This document shows positions 46,859 to 56,948 of a stretch of DNA of 64,000 nt, piece after piece. Under the pieces are notes generated by a model. That model ran no database searches and was not told the DNA's origin. It saw only the letters and a program-made list of their open reading frames with translations. Each line of letters starts with the position of its first letter. Within the stretch, counting starts at the first letter, position 1. This DNA is from an uncultured SAR116 cluster alpha proteobacterium (GTDB lineage: Bacteria; Pseudomonadota; Alphaproteobacteria; Puniceispirillales; Puniceispirillaceae), in assembly GCA_902518965.1 (NCBI GenBank), contig CABYIQ010000001.1, positions 62,001 through 126,000 on the forward strand. The letters are read 5' to 3'. The translations under genes were made by a program, and so were the position numbers.

Positions 46859-47496
46859 GAATTAGTGTCTCTGGCTTTGACAGGCGTGTATATAGCATCT
46901 TGGTAGGGATCTGCTATTCCTATCTCCGTTAAGAGATACGACTCAAGTTTTTCCATTTCAGCCGCCTCATCATCAAGAATATGATCAAAGCCTGCAAGAT
47001 GAAGCAAGCCATGCAGTATCAGGTGGGCAGTATGATCCTGTTCGGCAATCCCAGCTACTTTTGCTTCAGACATGACTGTGTCAAAGCCAAGAACCAGATC
47101 GCCCATAAATAGCCTACCTTCATTTAAAGCAGACCGATCGCCAGATGGGAAAGATAGAATGTTTGTTGCGCCAGATTTGCTGCGAAACTGCTGGTTCAGT
47201 TCGGCTATTGTAAGATCATCTGTCCAAAGCACAGAAACCTCAATCGGCCTAGAAAACCTTGTGGGCAAAAATCTAGCCGCAAGGTCTATCAGCGCGATAC
47301 ATTTCGTTTCACTGCTGAAAAGACAGTCCGCCCATCGGGAATCCGAAAGATTATGGTCAAAATGATGGTGATCAACTGTATCCCAGCTGTGATATGTAAG
47401 ATCATCTGCGGCCGGACTGTCCGGGTCAGGTTCTTGTTCTGCTGACGTCATCTCATCGGGATGGAGGGGCATAATTAGGAAATCTGTCTTTATCAT
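46855..47496 (-). CDS. ybeY: Endoribonuclease YbeY
   Basis: A 213-residue metal-dependent endoribonuclease for 16S rRNA maturation and 70S quality control. The zinc motif HGLLHLAGFDH (HGxLHLxGxDH) is exact, and NQQFRSKSGATNILSFP precedes it. About 55 residues in front of the usual start are acidic and His-rich (SWDTVDHHHFDHNLSD), longer than typical. Starts at 47472 or 47451 would shorten but not remove the tail. It overlaps corC. Confidence 0.93.
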   Translation of the reverse strand: MIKTDFLIMPLHPDEMTSAEQEPDPDSPAADDLTYHSWDTVDHHHFDHNLSDSRWADCLFSSETKCIALIDLAARFLPTRFSRPIEVSVLWTDDLTIAELNQQFRSKSGATNILSFPSGDRSALNEGRLFMGDLVLGFDTVMSEAKVAGIAEQDHTAHLILHGLLHLAGFDHILDDEAAEMEKLESYLLTEIGIADPYQDAIYTPVKARDTNS

Positions 47497-47558
47497 TCAA
47501 AATAAAATGGATTGCTCTTATTATGTATATTTCTGACGACCAAGTGTGGCGAGAAGTT

Positions 47559-48533
47559 TCAATTTTGTCTAGTCTCATATGCTTTCAAGATCCGGGCAAC
47601 AACCGAATGCCTAACTATATCTTCACCAGAGAGGCGTATTATGCCTATACCTTTAACCATTTCCAACCTGTTGACTGCATCAGATAAACCAGATAACTGA
47701 CCGCTAGGCAGGTCAATCTGAGACAGATCGCCTGTGATAATCATTCGAGAATCTTCTCCCAGACGAGTCAATACCATTTTCATCTGAACCGGTGTTGTGT
47801 TCTGTGCTTCATCAATGATAACAAAGGCATTGGTCAGTGTCCGTCCCCGCATGAAAGCAAGCGGGGCAATTTCAATCTCACCGCTAGAAAGCATCCGGTC
47901 GAATTTTTGGGAAGGCATCATATCGTAGAGTGCATCATAAAGTGGTCGCAGATATGGATCCACCTTCTCCTTCATATCGCCAGGCAAAAATCCCAAACGC
48001 TCTCCCGCTTCGACAGCGGGGCGCGAAAGAATGATTCGGTCAACTAGTCGACGCTTCAGACAATCAACAGCCCAAGCAACCGCCATATATGTTTTGCCAG
48101 TTCCCGCTGGCCCAAGACCAAACACCACCTCATTTTCTTTAAGCAGCTTGAAATAAGCAGACTGACCCGCAGTACGGGGATAGATATTCTTTTTCCAGGT
48201 GGTAGCAAACACCGACTTGTCGATTGGTGATTTGTCTGGGTCCACACCATTTTCAGTTTGACGTAGCAAATCATCGACTAAAGTGGCACTCAAATCTGTA
48301 CCGGTATCGTGGCTTGAAAGTTGGTGATAAAGACTCGTAAAAGCTTGCCTGGCTTTATCTACATTTTTTTGTTCACCTGCAATGGTGATCTGATTGCCAA
48401 AGCTGCTTAACCCAACATGCAAAGCTTGTTCGATGCGGGCTAGGTGACGGTTATGCTGACCGCAGATCAGGCTGAGCCGTTCATTATCATCGAATTCAAG
48501 GCAAACTTGCTTATTCCCGGCAGTTTCGCTCAC
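47559..48533 (-). CDS. PhoH-family ATPase
   Basis: A 324-residue PhoH-like (YbeZ) protein. An N-terminal KH-like part is followed by the ATPase core with Walker [17 protein letters not shown] and Walker [19 protein letters not shown]. It usually partners with YbeY in RNA metabolism, matching the neighbouring gene. The start is a GTG whose last two bases form part of the miaB TGA (GTGA overlap). Confidence 0.93.
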   Translation of the reverse strand: MSETAGNKQVCLEFDDNERLSLICGQHNRHLARIEQALHVGLSSFGNQITIAGEQKNVDKARQAFTSLYHQLSSHDTGTDLSATLVDDLLRQTENGVDPDKSPIDKSVFATTWKKNIYPRTAGQSAYFKLLKENEVVFGLGPAGTGKTYMAVAWAVDCLKRRLVDRIILSRPAVEAGERLGFLPGDMKEKVDPYLRPLYDALYDMMPSQKFDRMLSSGEIEIAPLAFMRGRTLTNAFVIIDEAQNTTPVQMKMVLTRLGEDSRMIITGDLSQIDLPSGQLSGLSDAVNRLEMVKGIGIIRLSGEDIVRHSVVARILKAYETRQN

Positions 48534-49903
48534 GCTACATTCTCTTCTGATTTCATCTGTTGTGGACGCTTACCTGTTTGAACCAGAAGTGAATTTTGTC
48601 TAGCCTCTTTGACAGTGACCGTAACCATCTTCCCAAGATGGGTATGATCTCCTTTCAAATAGACAGACTGCATAAATGGACTGCGGCCTGTTACCTGACC
48701 ATCACGACTGCCCATTTTGTGAATCAGCACAGCCATCTGCTGACCTTCACAGGTTTTATTAAATGCCATTTGCTGAGCGTCCAAAAGTTGCTGTAAGGCT
48801 GCCAACCTGTCAGCCTTAACCTGTGCGTCAACCTGCTGTTCATCTCCTGCAGCTGGCGTGCCCGGGCGCGGGCTGTATTTGAATGAATAAGCAGACGCAT
48901 AACCTATATCAGCAACCAGCTTGATTGTATCAGCAAAATCACGGTCTGTCTCACCAGGGAACCCAACAATAAAATCACCTGACAGGGCAAGGCCAGGTTT
49001 GAATGTACGCAACCTATCAATAATTCGCCGATAATCATCCGCTGTATGGCGTCGATTCATCGCTTTGAGGATTCTATCTGAACCTGCCTGAACCGGCAGA
49101 TGAAGATAGGGCATCAATTGTGGCACATCACGATGTGCGCTCATTAAATCATCATCCATATCCAGCGGATGTGAGGTCGTGTAACGCAACCTTGGCAGGC
49201 CGTCGATTTCTGCTAATTCACGGATCAGGCGACCCAGTCCCCAACTAGTGCCATCAGGTGCAGCCCCATGCCACGCGTTCACATTCTGGCCAAGCAATGT
49301 GATCTCCCTTGTCCCAGCCGCAACAAGCCGTTTTGCTTCATTGATGATTTGTCCAGCTTGGCGAGAAAATTCAGAGCCACGAGTGTAAGGTACAACACAG
49401 AAGCTGCAGAATTTATCACAACCTTCCTGTACAGATAAAAATGCCGAAGGGCCCCTGGGTGCAGCTTCCTCAGGCAGAAAATCAAACTTCACCTCAGTTG
49501 GAAACTCAGTATCGACAACACTTAGGCGTGAGATTGGATCAGCCTTGGCAACCAGTTCAGGCAAGCGATGATAGGTTTGCGGTCCAACGACCATATCAAC
49601 CCACGGAGCCCGCCTTGTAATTTCCTCGCCCTCTGCCTGTGCCACACAACCAGCAACGGCAATTAGAATCTGTCTATTTTGCTGCTCAGCTGCCCGGTCT
49701 TTGAGCTTGCGCAAACGGCCCAGATCAGAAAACACCTTTTCAGAAGCTTTTTCGCGAATATGGCAGGTGTTCAGAATCACCATATCTGCATCTTCAAGCG
49801 AGTCTGTTGGCATGTAACCGGTAGGCGCAAGTACATCCTTCATCCGCTCTGAATCATACACATTCATCTGGCAACCAAAAGTCTTAACAAAAAGTTTTTT
49901 CAT
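48530..49903 (-). CDS. miaB: tRNA-2-methylthio-N6-dimethylallyladenosine synthase
   Basis: About 457 residues, a radical-SAM methylthiotransferase acting on A37 of tRNA. The auxiliary cluster cysteines are in [19 protein letters not shown] and [10 protein letters not shown]; the radical-SAM triplet is [20 protein letters not shown] domain forms the C-terminus ([19 protein letters not shown]). The ATG at 49903 gives the canonical [13 protein letters not shown] start; a GTG at 49954 is disfavoured. Its upstream gap lacks the fur gene often found here in relatives. Confidence 0.96.
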   Translation of the reverse strand: MKKLFVKTFGCQMNVYDSERMKDVLAPTGYMPTDSLEDADMVILNTCHIREKASEKVFSDLGRLRKLKDRAAEQQNRQILIAVAGCVAQAEGEEITRRAPWVDMVVGPQTYHRLPELVAKADPISRLSVVDTEFPTEVKFDFLPEEAAPRGPSAFLSVQEGCDKFCSFCVVPYTRGSEFSRQAGQIINEAKRLVAAGTREITLLGQNVNAWHGAAPDGTSWGLGRLIRELAEIDGLPRLRYTTSHPLDMDDDLMSAHRDVPQLMPYLHLPVQAGSDRILKAMNRRHTADDYRRIIDRLRTFKPGLALSGDFIVGFPGETDRDFADTIKLVADIGYASAYSFKYSPRPGTPAAGDEQQVDAQVKADRLAALQQLLDAQQMAFNKTCEGQQMAVLIHKMGSRDGQVTGRSPFMQSVYLKGDHTHLGKMVTVTVKEARQNSLLVQTGKRPQQMKSEENVA

Positions 49904-50031
49904 AAACGCGTTGCGTATCCTCTTAATCTGATTTGAAGCCAAGACTTTTTTCACTTGGCCTATTATGAAGTTATTTGCCTAGCATTATCCCCATCGTCAA
50001 GCCCTTCAGCGCGGCTGAATAGTCACATGTT

Positions 50032-50496
50032 TCAGCTCAGATGGCACTTGAGAACAAGCGCATCTGAAATCTTTGCTCGCTGCCGGTAATAATTGGGGCG
50101 TTTTCCTACCAATTCAAATCCGCTAGTCCTGTACAGCTTATACGCGCTCTTGTTGGTCGCCTCAACCTCAAGCAGAACACGGCTTACCCCATGCTTGCTG
50201 GCAAGATGAAGACCCTGTTCCAGCAAATGGCGACCTATACCTTGTCTGCGCACAGATTCTCGCACACATAATTCTATCACATCAGCTGTATTAGCGGCCT
50301 GTTGTAACAAGATAAAACCAACCGGATAATCTGCATCGAAAGACACTACACCAAAACAGGTTGAATGGCAGCAGAGTTTCATTATCACAGTTGATTCCTG
50401 CTGCCGATCAGCCCCGTAAACATCACAAAAAATCAATGTGATTGCTTCAGCATGACCGCGCGTGGCGGGCGTATAGTGTATGTTATGAACTGTCAT
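50032..50496 (-). CDS. rimI: Ribosomal S18-alanine N-acetyltransferase-like GNAT protein
   Basis: About 154 residues of the GNAT fold. The acetyl-CoA loop is ESVRRQGIGRHLLEQGL, followed by VLLEVEATNKSAYKLYRTSGFELVGKRPNYY, which is the RimI pattern with the conserved N and Y residues. The tsaB-rimI neighbourhood is the usual one and supports the assignment. The ATG at 50496 begins 1 bp after the tsaB stop. Confidence 0.88.
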   Translation of the reverse strand: MTVHNIHYTPATRGHAEAITLIFCDVYGADRQQESTVIMKLCCHSTCFGVVSFDADYPVGFILLQQAANTADVIELCVRESVRRQGIGRHLLEQGLHLASKHGVSRVLLEVEATNKSAYKLYRTSGFELVGKRPNYYRQRAKISDALVLKCHLS

Positions 50497-50497
50497 A

Positions 50498-51232
50498 TCA
50501 GACCTTACGCTTTGGCAGACCAAGTTTTGGGTCAATTACATACAACGGCTCAAAGCCAGAACAGGGATAGAGATGTGGTGAAGATAATGATTGAAGCGCG
50601 TAACAACCAATCATCTGTGCATCTAAGGACCTCGGCTGACAGAAAATCCGTTTTTCTGTCGAAACCAGATCAGCAAGGTCAGTGACATGACCTGTTAACG
50701 TCAGGAACAGTCCATCAAAACGCAGAAAGGCCTCTTCAATATAGGATGTTATCCGTTCTAATGGCACATCCCTGACAGGAGACAACATGTTCGCCTCCGG
50801 ACCAAATTCCTGCACAAAAAGGGAATTTCTGCGTGTATCAGCAAAACAAAGGTGCGGTCCTGACTGCCTTTGCTCTGTTTGGCCTTTTGTAACGGCGTCA
50901 ACGGCTAGCGCGGCCAGACCATTGACCCCAAGCGCAGTTGCTGTAGTGGCAAGCAAAAACCCTTTGGCAGCAGACAAACAAACACGAAGCCCCGTAAATG
51001 ATCCCGGTCCGCATCCGGCCGCAATATGGGTTAAGTCTGAAAAAGATGCTTTTGCCTCTTCCATTAAACCTTGAACCATATCCACGAGATATTCGGCATG
51101 TCCAAAACGAGCATTATGCTTTTTGAATGCAACACAGCCTTCATAATTTACAAGGGCAACGGACACGGCATCACCGCTGGCCTCCAAAGCCAGAAGAAGG
51201 CGATGTTCAAAGTGATCTCTTTCAACAAACAA
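50498..51232 (-). CDS. tsaB: tRNA threonylcarbamoyladenosine synthesis protein TsaB
   Basis: An ASKHA-fold partner of TsaD in t6A37 synthesis. LLLALEASGDAVSVALV is the N-terminal strand-loop, and GCGPGSFTGLRVCLSAAKGF the signature (GPGSFTGLR). The start is unclear: no ATG precedes the conserved core, and candidates are TTG at 51232 (used here) and TTG at 51310, neither with a strong ribosome binding site. C-terminal EPLYVIDPKLGLPKRK resembles the usual YLR region. It is followed immediately by rimI. Confidence 0.9.
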   Translation of the reverse strand: MFVERDHFEHRLLLALEASGDAVSVALVNYEGCVAFKKHNARFGHAEYLVDMVQGLMEEAKASFSDLTHIAAGCGPGSFTGLRVCLSAAKGFLLATTATALGVNGLAALAVDAVTKGQTEQRQSGPHLCFADTRRNSLFVQEFGPEANMLSPVRDVPLERITSYIEEAFLRFDGLFLTLTGHVTDLADLVSTEKRIFCQPRSLDAQMIGCYALQSLSSPHLYPCSGFEPLYVIDPKLGLPKRKV

Positions 51233-51363
51233 CTTCTCGACTGCACCTTCCGCTTTGTTTCCAATCAGCTTAGGATATTTAGATTTATCCGGTGTTGCAG
51301 TCGAGGTCAAAAAAAATTATTGTAGGGCAATTTTAAGGGCAGTATGTTTGGTGAGGCAAAATC

Positions 51364-52437
51364 ATGGGAAAAAACAGCAAGAATTGGCTAACTCGGCTAA
51401 GTCTCCCCATTCAGATGAGTGCCTTTATGGGCAGCCTTTTTTTCGGTCTAAGCCTCAACAGCTTCACACCTGCAACGGCGCAGACCGCAAAACCAATGCG
51501 CGACAGCGCTACAGTCATTATGTATCACCGGTTTGGCGAGGGACGCTATCCATCAACAAATATCAGTATGGAGATGTTTGAGGAACACCTGGCCCTGCTT
51601 ACAAATGGCGACTACACCATTCTACCGCTACCAAAGATTGTTGAAACATTAAAATCAGGCCAACTCCTGCCTGATCGCACAGTGGGCATAAGCATTGATG
51701 ATGCCTATCTGTCTGTGTATGAGAATGCCTGGCCTTTGCTGAAAGCGGCTGGTTTGCCCTTTACAATCTTTGTGGCAACCAGCCCTGTTGACCGCAACCT
51801 GTCCGGCTATATGAGCTGGGATCAATTACGGGAATTAAAAGCTGCTGGCGTGACGGTTGGCTCACAAACACACACCCATCCGCATATGCACACTCTGAGC
51901 GTTGAACGCGTTCGAGAAGAAATTGACACCTCTAATCAGATTTTTTTAAACGAGCTGGGTGAGCGCCCTGAGCTGTTTGCCTATCCATATGGCGAATATA
52001 GCCGCTTTGTAATTGATGCTATTAAAGACGCTGGCTTCACTGCCGCTTTTGGCCAGAATTCAGGAATTATGCATACAGATGAGGATTTTTTTGAGCTGCC
52101 CCGATTTGCCTTCAACGAAAATTATGGAGCGTTAAGCAGGTTGAAATTAGCCATTAACGGACTCCCTCTTAAAATCAAAGACCTGACCCCAGACGATATG
52201 GTCCTGAACGATAACCCGCCTATTTATGGGTTTACCTTAGATGAAGAAATGAGCCCTATCAGTCAGTTGCGTTGTTTTGCCAGCAATCACGGGAAATTAG
52301 AAGTTTCTTTGCTAGGCTTGCGAGCAGAAATCCGGCTCCCAGGCCCACTACCCTCGCCACGCGGGCGGATTAACTGCACCATGCCCGCAGGCAAAGAACG
52401 GTGGCGGTGGTATGGCCGTCAATTTTTAACCCCCTAA
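51364..52437 (+). CDS. Exported polysaccharide deacetylase (NodB-like)
   Basis: A 357-residue protein with an N-terminal signal peptide ending near ATAQTA (residue about 41). The NodB homology domain starts with VIMYHRFGEG; the metal/catalytic motif reads GISIDDAYLS instead of TFDDG, and THTHPHMHT and FAYPYGEYSRF are motifs 2 and 3. It probably deacetylates a cell-wall or exopolysaccharide in the periplasm. A C-terminal part of about 120 residues lies outside the domain and is not recognised. It is opposite in strand to its neighbours and its TAA stop overlaps the convergent gene's stop. TGAGG precedes the ATG. Confidence 0.88.
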   Translation: MGKNSKNWLTRLSLPIQMSAFMGSLFFGLSLNSFTPATAQTAKPMRDSATVIMYHRFGEGRYPSTNISMEMFEEHLALLTNGDYTILPLPKIVETLKSGQLLPDRTVGISIDDAYLSVYENAWPLLKAAGLPFTIFVATSPVDRNLSGYMSWDQLRELKAAGVTVGSQTHTHPHMHTLSVERVREEIDTSNQIFLNELGERPELFAYPYGEYSRFVIDAIKDAGFTAAFGQNSGIMHTDEDFFELPRFAFNENYGALSRLKLAINGLPLKIKDLTPDDMVLNDNPPIYGFTLDEEMSPISQLRCFASNHGKLEVSLLGLRAEIRLPGPLPSPRGRINCTMPAGKERWRWYGRQFLTP

Positions 52438-53501
52438 AAAAAGCGCGGCACTAGCTGAGCCGCTTCAAACCGCTGCATATCATTTTGAGATATGATACGC
52501 CGGATTTTGGAAACATAGGCATCGCCAATTTGGGCATAATTTGATAGTCCTTCTATTACTTCATTAACAGAAACCTGATCCGGCGCGGCCATATAGCGGG
52601 ATCTAATCTCTCTGAAGGCTCCATAAGCCCGGTGCGAATTCAGGTTAAACATGTAGGCCCGCACGGATGACAATAAATCCGGGAACCGTCTGACAGATGC
52701 TCGTGGGTCGCTCTGATTGGCAGCCTTTATGCCCAATTTGTCATTCCAGACCCACTGACCGAAAAGGGCGTTTCCTTCCAAGGCAAACCTAGATTGGCCC
52801 CATCCTGATTCAATTGCAGCTTGCGCAAGCGCAATCGATACTGGGATAGGAGCGACCCGGCGAAGTAGTTCATCTGTCCAGCCTCGTTTATCAATTTGAC
52901 CGGCTGGCATTCGGTAACGTTGAGCAAAAGACCGCAGCAAAACATTATCTTTTGCTTCAATGCCCTGAATGACAACTTTACGCTGGCGCGCGATATCTTC
53001 ATTTGCCCGCAGAATGAGAGGCAGAATTGTCTGTTTAAAACGCTCTTTTCGCAGTTGAGTATCAAGAGGCCTGAGATCAGACATGCGCACAACAAAAAGG
53101 CGGGGCACTTCTGTCAGGCCGGAGGATGACAAGCTGTAATCTATGCTTTTTGGAAGGGGGGGCGGAGGAAGTTTTGGCGGTGCACCTCTTCTTTCAGGGG
53201 CTTTGTTGGGCGGCAGTATAGCCGCAGCCAGTCGGGCATTTGCCTGTTCAATCTTCTGTTCAAGCTCAGCCAGTTTTTCAAGCGTCAGGCCGACCTGTTG
53301 TTTTTGCGATATTAGCTCATCCAGTTCCCTGTCCAGCTGACTAACAACCTCGAACTGAGGTGTTTGGTGCTTGAGAAACAAAGGCATTGGCGGGAGAACA
53401 CCTGTTAACGGCAAGGCAACCCCGGTGAACAGCGCTCCCAATAAAAAAAGGAGAATTGTTCTATTGCCAATATGGATTGTAACTTGCTTATGAAGCGACA
53501 A
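52434..53501 (-). CDS. Bax-like glucosaminidase-domain protein
   Basis: A 355-residue protein with an N-terminal transmembrane anchor (ILLFLLGALFTGVALPL), a predicted coiled coil (VVSQLDRELDELISQKQQ through KIEQANARLAAA), a proline-rich linker and a C-terminal mannosyl-glycoprotein endo-beta-N-acetylglucosaminidase-like domain. IALAQAAIESGWGQSRFALEGNALFGQW contains the catalytic Glu (AIESGWG), and SVRAYMFNLNSHRAYGAFR is typical of E. coli Bax. It is a candidate peptidoglycan hydrolase facing the periplasm. TTG at 53501 appears to be the start; no ATG precedes the anchor. Confidence 0.87.
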   Translation of the reverse strand: MSLHKQVTIHIGNRTILLFLLGALFTGVALPLTGVLPPMPLFLKHQTPQFEVVSQLDRELDELISQKQQVGLTLEKLAELEQKIEQANARLAAAILPPNKAPERRGAPPKLPPPPLPKSIDYSLSSSGLTEVPRLFVVRMSDLRPLDTQLRKERFKQTILPLILRANEDIARQRKVVIQGIEAKDNVLLRSFAQRYRMPAGQIDKRGWTDELLRRVAPIPVSIALAQAAIESGWGQSRFALEGNALFGQWVWNDKLGIKAANQSDPRASVRRFPDLLSSVRAYMFNLNSHRAYGAFREIRSRYMAAPDQVSVNEVIEGLSNYAQIGDAYVSKIRRIISQNDMQRFEAAQLVPRFF

Positions 53502-53533
53502 AATAGACCCCGCTGGCCAGTTGCCGTGATGTT

Positions 53534-54088
53534 CTAGCTGTCTGTCGGACGAACCTCACGCACTTCAGGAATATAATGGCGCAACATATTTTCAATACCC
53601 ATTTTCAGTGTTGCTGTAGAACTTGGACAGCCCTGACAGGCCCCGCGCATCTGCAATGTCACCACACCATCTTCGAAGGAATGGAAGGTGATATCACCAC
53701 CATCCATAGCAACAGCTGGCCGGACACGGGTATCGAGAAGATGCTTAATCTGTTGGACTGTTTCATCATCATCATCTTCTTTTGATGTGCTAGCTTCATT
53801 CTTGGTCTCAATAATCGGAAGACCAGACGCAAAATGCTCCATGATTCCAGCAAGTATAGAAGGTTTCAGCACAAACCAGTCAAGCCGCTCTGCTTTTGTA
53901 ACAGACAGAAAGTCGCCGCTGAAGAAGACTGATTCAACGCCATCAATAGCAAACAGCCGGGCGGCCAGAGGAGAGGATTTTACCTCCTCTAATGAGGTGA
54001 ATTCGGCTGTGTCACCTGGCAGTACGGCCACACCAGGGATAAACTTTAACGTTGATGGATTAGGTGTGTCTTCGGTTTGAATGAACAT
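53534..54088 (-). CDS. NifU-domain Fe-S carrier protein (Nfu type)
   Basis: A 184-residue protein. The N-terminal Nfu_N domain (FIQTEDTPNPSTLKFIPGV) and C-terminal NifU domain (RGACQGCPSSTATLKMGIENML) with the CxxC cluster ligands are both clear, joined by an acidic linker. It delivers [4Fe-4S] clusters to targets. The ATG at 54088 with AAGGA upstream is preferred to a TTG two codons before. Next to trpS, as in other alphaproteobacteria. Confidence 0.92.
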   Translation of the reverse strand: MFIQTEDTPNPSTLKFIPGVAVLPGDTAEFTSLEEVKSSPLAARLFAIDGVESVFFSGDFLSVTKAERLDWFVLKPSILAGIMEHFASGLPIIETKNEASTSKEDDDDETVQQIKHLLDTRVRPAVAMDGGDITFHSFEDGVVTLQMRGACQGCPSSTATLKMGIENMLRHYIPEVREVRPTDS

Positions 54089-54140
54089 GGTCAAACATCC
54101 TTCACGAAAATTTACTTGTAATCAGTGTCTGGTTGATAGT

Positions 54141-54163
54141 GTCAGAAAATCCTATTTCCTGAC
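54141..54163. repeat. 10-bp inverted repeat upstream of nfu
   Basis: GTCAGAAAAT (54141-54150) and ATTTCCTGAC (54154-54163) form an almost perfect inverted repeat around a 3-nt loop; on the minus strand the single mismatch becomes a G-U pair. It lies 53-75 bp upstream of the nfu start and has no T-run behind it, so it is more like an operator or leader stem than a terminator. Confidence 0.55.
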
Positions 54164-54208
54164 CTAATTGTTATCTGCGTATTTGCGTGGCAAAATACAA
54201 GCAGCAGT

Positions 54209-54241
54209 GTATTCATAGTCATTCTAATGACGACAGAATAC
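54209..54241. repeat. Two-tier inverted repeat downstream of trpS
   Basis: Outer arms GTATTC (54209-54214) and GAATAC (54236-54241), inner arms GTCATT (54218-54223) and AATGAC (54226-54231), loop CT. It starts 55 bp after the trpS stop on the minus strand. No good T-run follows in either direction, so intrinsic terminator status is doubtful. Confidence 0.55.
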
Positions 54242-54295
54242 AATAATTAAGCCTTTTTGCATAGGCGCAACACGAAAAATCAGCACACATGCCTG

Positions 54296-55303
54296 TTAAG
54301 GCGGGGTCAGCCCGATGATCTTTTTCACATCCTCCAAAACAGGGCCGGTTATAGCGTAGGCCTGTTCTGCGCCAGAGGCCAACAGCTTATCTATCTCATC
54401 CGGCTCAGCCAGAAGTTGATTCATTTTCTGGCTGATAGGTGAGATAACATCGACCACCAGTTCAGCGAGGGCCGGCTTGAAGACGCCGAATCCCTGGCCG
54501 CCAAATTCAGCTAGAATATGTGATTCAGTCCGCCCTGAAAGACCGGAGAATATTCGAACCAGATTGCGCGCTTCTGGCCGATCAGCCAGCCCTTCAGCCT
54601 CAGAAGGGAGGGCTTCAGGATCTGTCTTCGCCCGCTTAATTTTCTGTGCAATATCATCAACAGAGTCAGTCAGGTTTATGCGTGTGGCATCTGATGTATC
54701 TGATTTACTCATCTTCGATGTTCCGTCACGCAAGGACATCACTCGAGAAGCTGTCTTCTGTATCTGTGGTTCAGGCTGTGGAAAAAAATCAACATCAAAC
54801 ATTGAATTGAAGGCCAAGGCGATATCACGTGTAAGTTCAAGATGCTGTTTTTGGTCTTCGCCTACCGGAACGTGTGTTGCTTTATAACACAGAATGTCAG
54901 CTGCCATCAGCGTTGGATAAGCATACAGGCCAACAGTCGCATTTTCCTTATTCATACCTGCCTTTTCCTTAAATTGTGTCATCCTGTTCAACCAGCCTAG
55001 ACGTGCCACACAGTTAAATACCCAGGCTAGCTCTGCATGCTGCGGCACACGAGACTGATTGAAAAGAACAGAACGTGATGGGTCTATACCTGAAGCAATC
55101 AGGCAAGCTGTAACTTCGCGGATTGACCGGCGCAAATTGACCGGTTCCTGTGGCACCGTAATCGCATGCAGATCAACAACACAGTAGATACAGTCAAAAT
55201 CGGTTTGTAGTTCAACCCAGTTTTTGATTGCGCCCAGATAATTCCCCAGATGAAGGTTTCCTGTTGGCTGAACACCAGAAAAAATGCGGCCAGCGCTTGT
55301 CAT
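54296..55303 (-). CDS. trpS: Tryptophanyl-tRNA synthetase
   Basis: A 335-residue class I aminoacyl-tRNA synthetase. The HIGH-like motif is [27 protein letters not shown] binds tryptophanyl adenylate, and [13 protein letters not shown] is the KMSKS loop. The ATG at 55303 has a strong AAGGAGA site; the open frame extends 33 codons further into non-conserved sequence. It follows murJ by 70 bp on the same strand, typical for alphaproteobacteria. Confidence 0.97.
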   Translation of the reverse strand: MTSAGRIFSGVQPTGNLHLGNYLGAIKNWVELQTDFDCIYCVVDLHAITVPQEPVNLRRSIREVTACLIASGIDPSRSVLFNQSRVPQHAELAWVFNCVARLGWLNRMTQFKEKAGMNKENATVGLYAYPTLMAADILCYKATHVPVGEDQKQHLELTRDIALAFNSMFDVDFFPQPEPQIQKTASRVMSLRDGTSKMSKSDTSDATRINLTDSVDDIAQKIKRAKTDPEALPSEAEGLADRPEARNLVRIFSGLSGRTESHILAEFGGQGFGVFKPALAELVVDVISPISQKMNQLLAEPDEIDKLLASGAEQAYAITGPVLEDVKKIIGLTPP

Positions 55304-55373
55304 ATATCTGTCTCCTTCATTGACAGTCTTTACGGTAGAACGGGTCCTGTTATGACCTGCATTGCCTGTTTTC

Positions 55374-56948
55374 TCAAGCTCTTTGTTCTTTTGCGCTGAC
55401 AAGAAAGGCCTTTGTCAGCCCTAATAGGTGACCAACAATCAGATATAAGGTGATTCCCATAACAACACTGAGTATCATAATCACCGACTCAGAAATAAAA
55501 GCCACATACAGCCAGGGAAGACATAGATACAGGCCAACGGCCATCACAGCAGCAGCCAGGCCAGCTTTTAGAATGACCTTTGTGGCTTTGCCATTCAACC
55601 GACCTGCCCTGACTAGCCAGCCCGCCTGCCAAATCAGGGCCAGCCAGGAAACCAGTGATGTAGCGAGAGCTAGACCCACATGCTGGTAAATCTGCATCAA
55701 AGCTAGACTAAGCACAATATTCAAGGCCACTGACGCACAGGATGTTACCAGGACGAACCGGCCACGATCCAAAGCATACAGAGCTGCTTGTGTCAGTTTC
55801 AACCCAACGAAGGCTGGCAAGCCAAGCGCATAAGCCATTAAAGCCCAAGCCGCTGCAGTCGCGTCAGAATCCGAAAATGCGCCGGAGCGAAATAAGCCTG
55901 TAATCAGCACATCAGACAAAACCACAAATGCAGCCACCGCTGGGATTGTCAGAATTGACACCGGTATGATGGCATTTGACAATTCTCTACAGAATACCTG
56001 TTTTTTCGCCTGTTTTGTTGAATGATGCTCAGCTTCAATCCGCGAAAGCCTGGGCAGGAGCGCTGTGCCCATAGCTATGCCCACCAGCCCCAAGGGCAGC
56101 TGCGCCAATCTGTCTGCGTAATATAACCAGGAAATCGATCCTGTGGCTAAAAGTGACGCTAGGACAAGATCCACAAGTAGGTTAATCTGCATAGCTCCAG
56201 CACCTAAGGCGGCAGGGATAAAACTGAACCACATTTTACGAGCTTGACCTGACAAACTGAAACGGAAAAGAGGTAAACGAATACGCTGACGCCTCAATTG
56301 CTGTTGCAGCAATATCATCTGACCCGCGCCCGCCAGCAGAACGCCAAGGGCAATCGGCAGGCCAAGATAGGCAGCAGACAGGTGCAGCTGTTGTTGAAAG
56401 AAAGGCACGCACAATGCTCCGCCAATCAGACAGGCATTCAAAATAACTGGCGCAAATGCGCCACCAAAATAAGAATCCTGGCTGTTCAAAACTGCTGCCC
56501 ATAGCGCAACAAGCGAAATCATTGGCAAATAGGGCATGGTCAGGCGAGCCATATCCACAGCTGCATCCAGGCGATCAGGTGTCGCTTCAAAACCAGGGGC
56601 AAGACCAGCCACAATCAAAGGCATAAACAATTCCATAACCAGAACAATTAGACATAAGCCCATAAATAAAGCTGTTTGAACCTCTGCTGCCAGAATGATT
56701 GCGGTATGTTCTGATTTCTGCTGTCTAGCAAGACTGTAACTTGGCAAAAAAGCATTGGTCAACGCTCCTTCAGCTGTCAGCCGCCGAAACAAGTTTGGCA
56801 GCTTAAATGCAACCAGAAACGCATCTGTTGCGGCACCAGCACCCAGATAGTGCGCAAAAACCACATCACGAATAAACCCAAGCACACGAGAGACAGCTGT
56901 GAGCCCACTAATCTGGCGAAAAGCTGAAAACATGGTCTTGTTGGCCAT
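55374..56948 (-). CDS. murJ: Lipid II flippase MurJ
   Basis: A 524-residue MOP-superfamily membrane protein with about 14 hydrophobic segments. [21 protein letters not shown] and [28 protein letters not shown] are the MurJ/MviN signature segments, and [27 protein letters not shown] the second conserved region. It flips lipid II to the periplasm for peptidoglycan synthesis. The ATG directly abuts the glnD stop; the ribosome binding site lies in glnD. Confidence 0.96.
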   Translation of the reverse strand: MANKTMFSAFRQISGLTAVSRVLGFIRDVVFAHYLGAGAATDAFLVAFKLPNLFRRLTAEGALTNAFLPSYSLARQQKSEHTAIILAAEVQTALFMGLCLIVLVMELFMPLIVAGLAPGFEATPDRLDAAVDMARLTMPYLPMISLVALWAAVLNSQDSYFGGAFAPVILNACLIGGALCVPFFQQQLHLSAAYLGLPIALGVLLAGAGQMILLQQQLRRQRIRLPLFRFSLSGQARKMWFSFIPAALGAGAMQINLLVDLVLASLLATGSISWLYYADRLAQLPLGLVGIAMGTALLPRLSRIEAEHHSTKQAKKQVFCRELSNAIIPVSILTIPAVAAFVVLSDVLITGLFRSGAFSDSDATAAAWALMAYALGLPAFVGLKLTQAALYALDRGRFVLVTSCASVALNIVLSLALMQIYQHVGLALATSLVSWLALIWQAGWLVRAGRLNGKATKVILKAGLAAAVMAVGLYLCLPWLYVAFISESVIMILSVVMGITLYLIVGHLLGLTKAFLVSAKEQRA

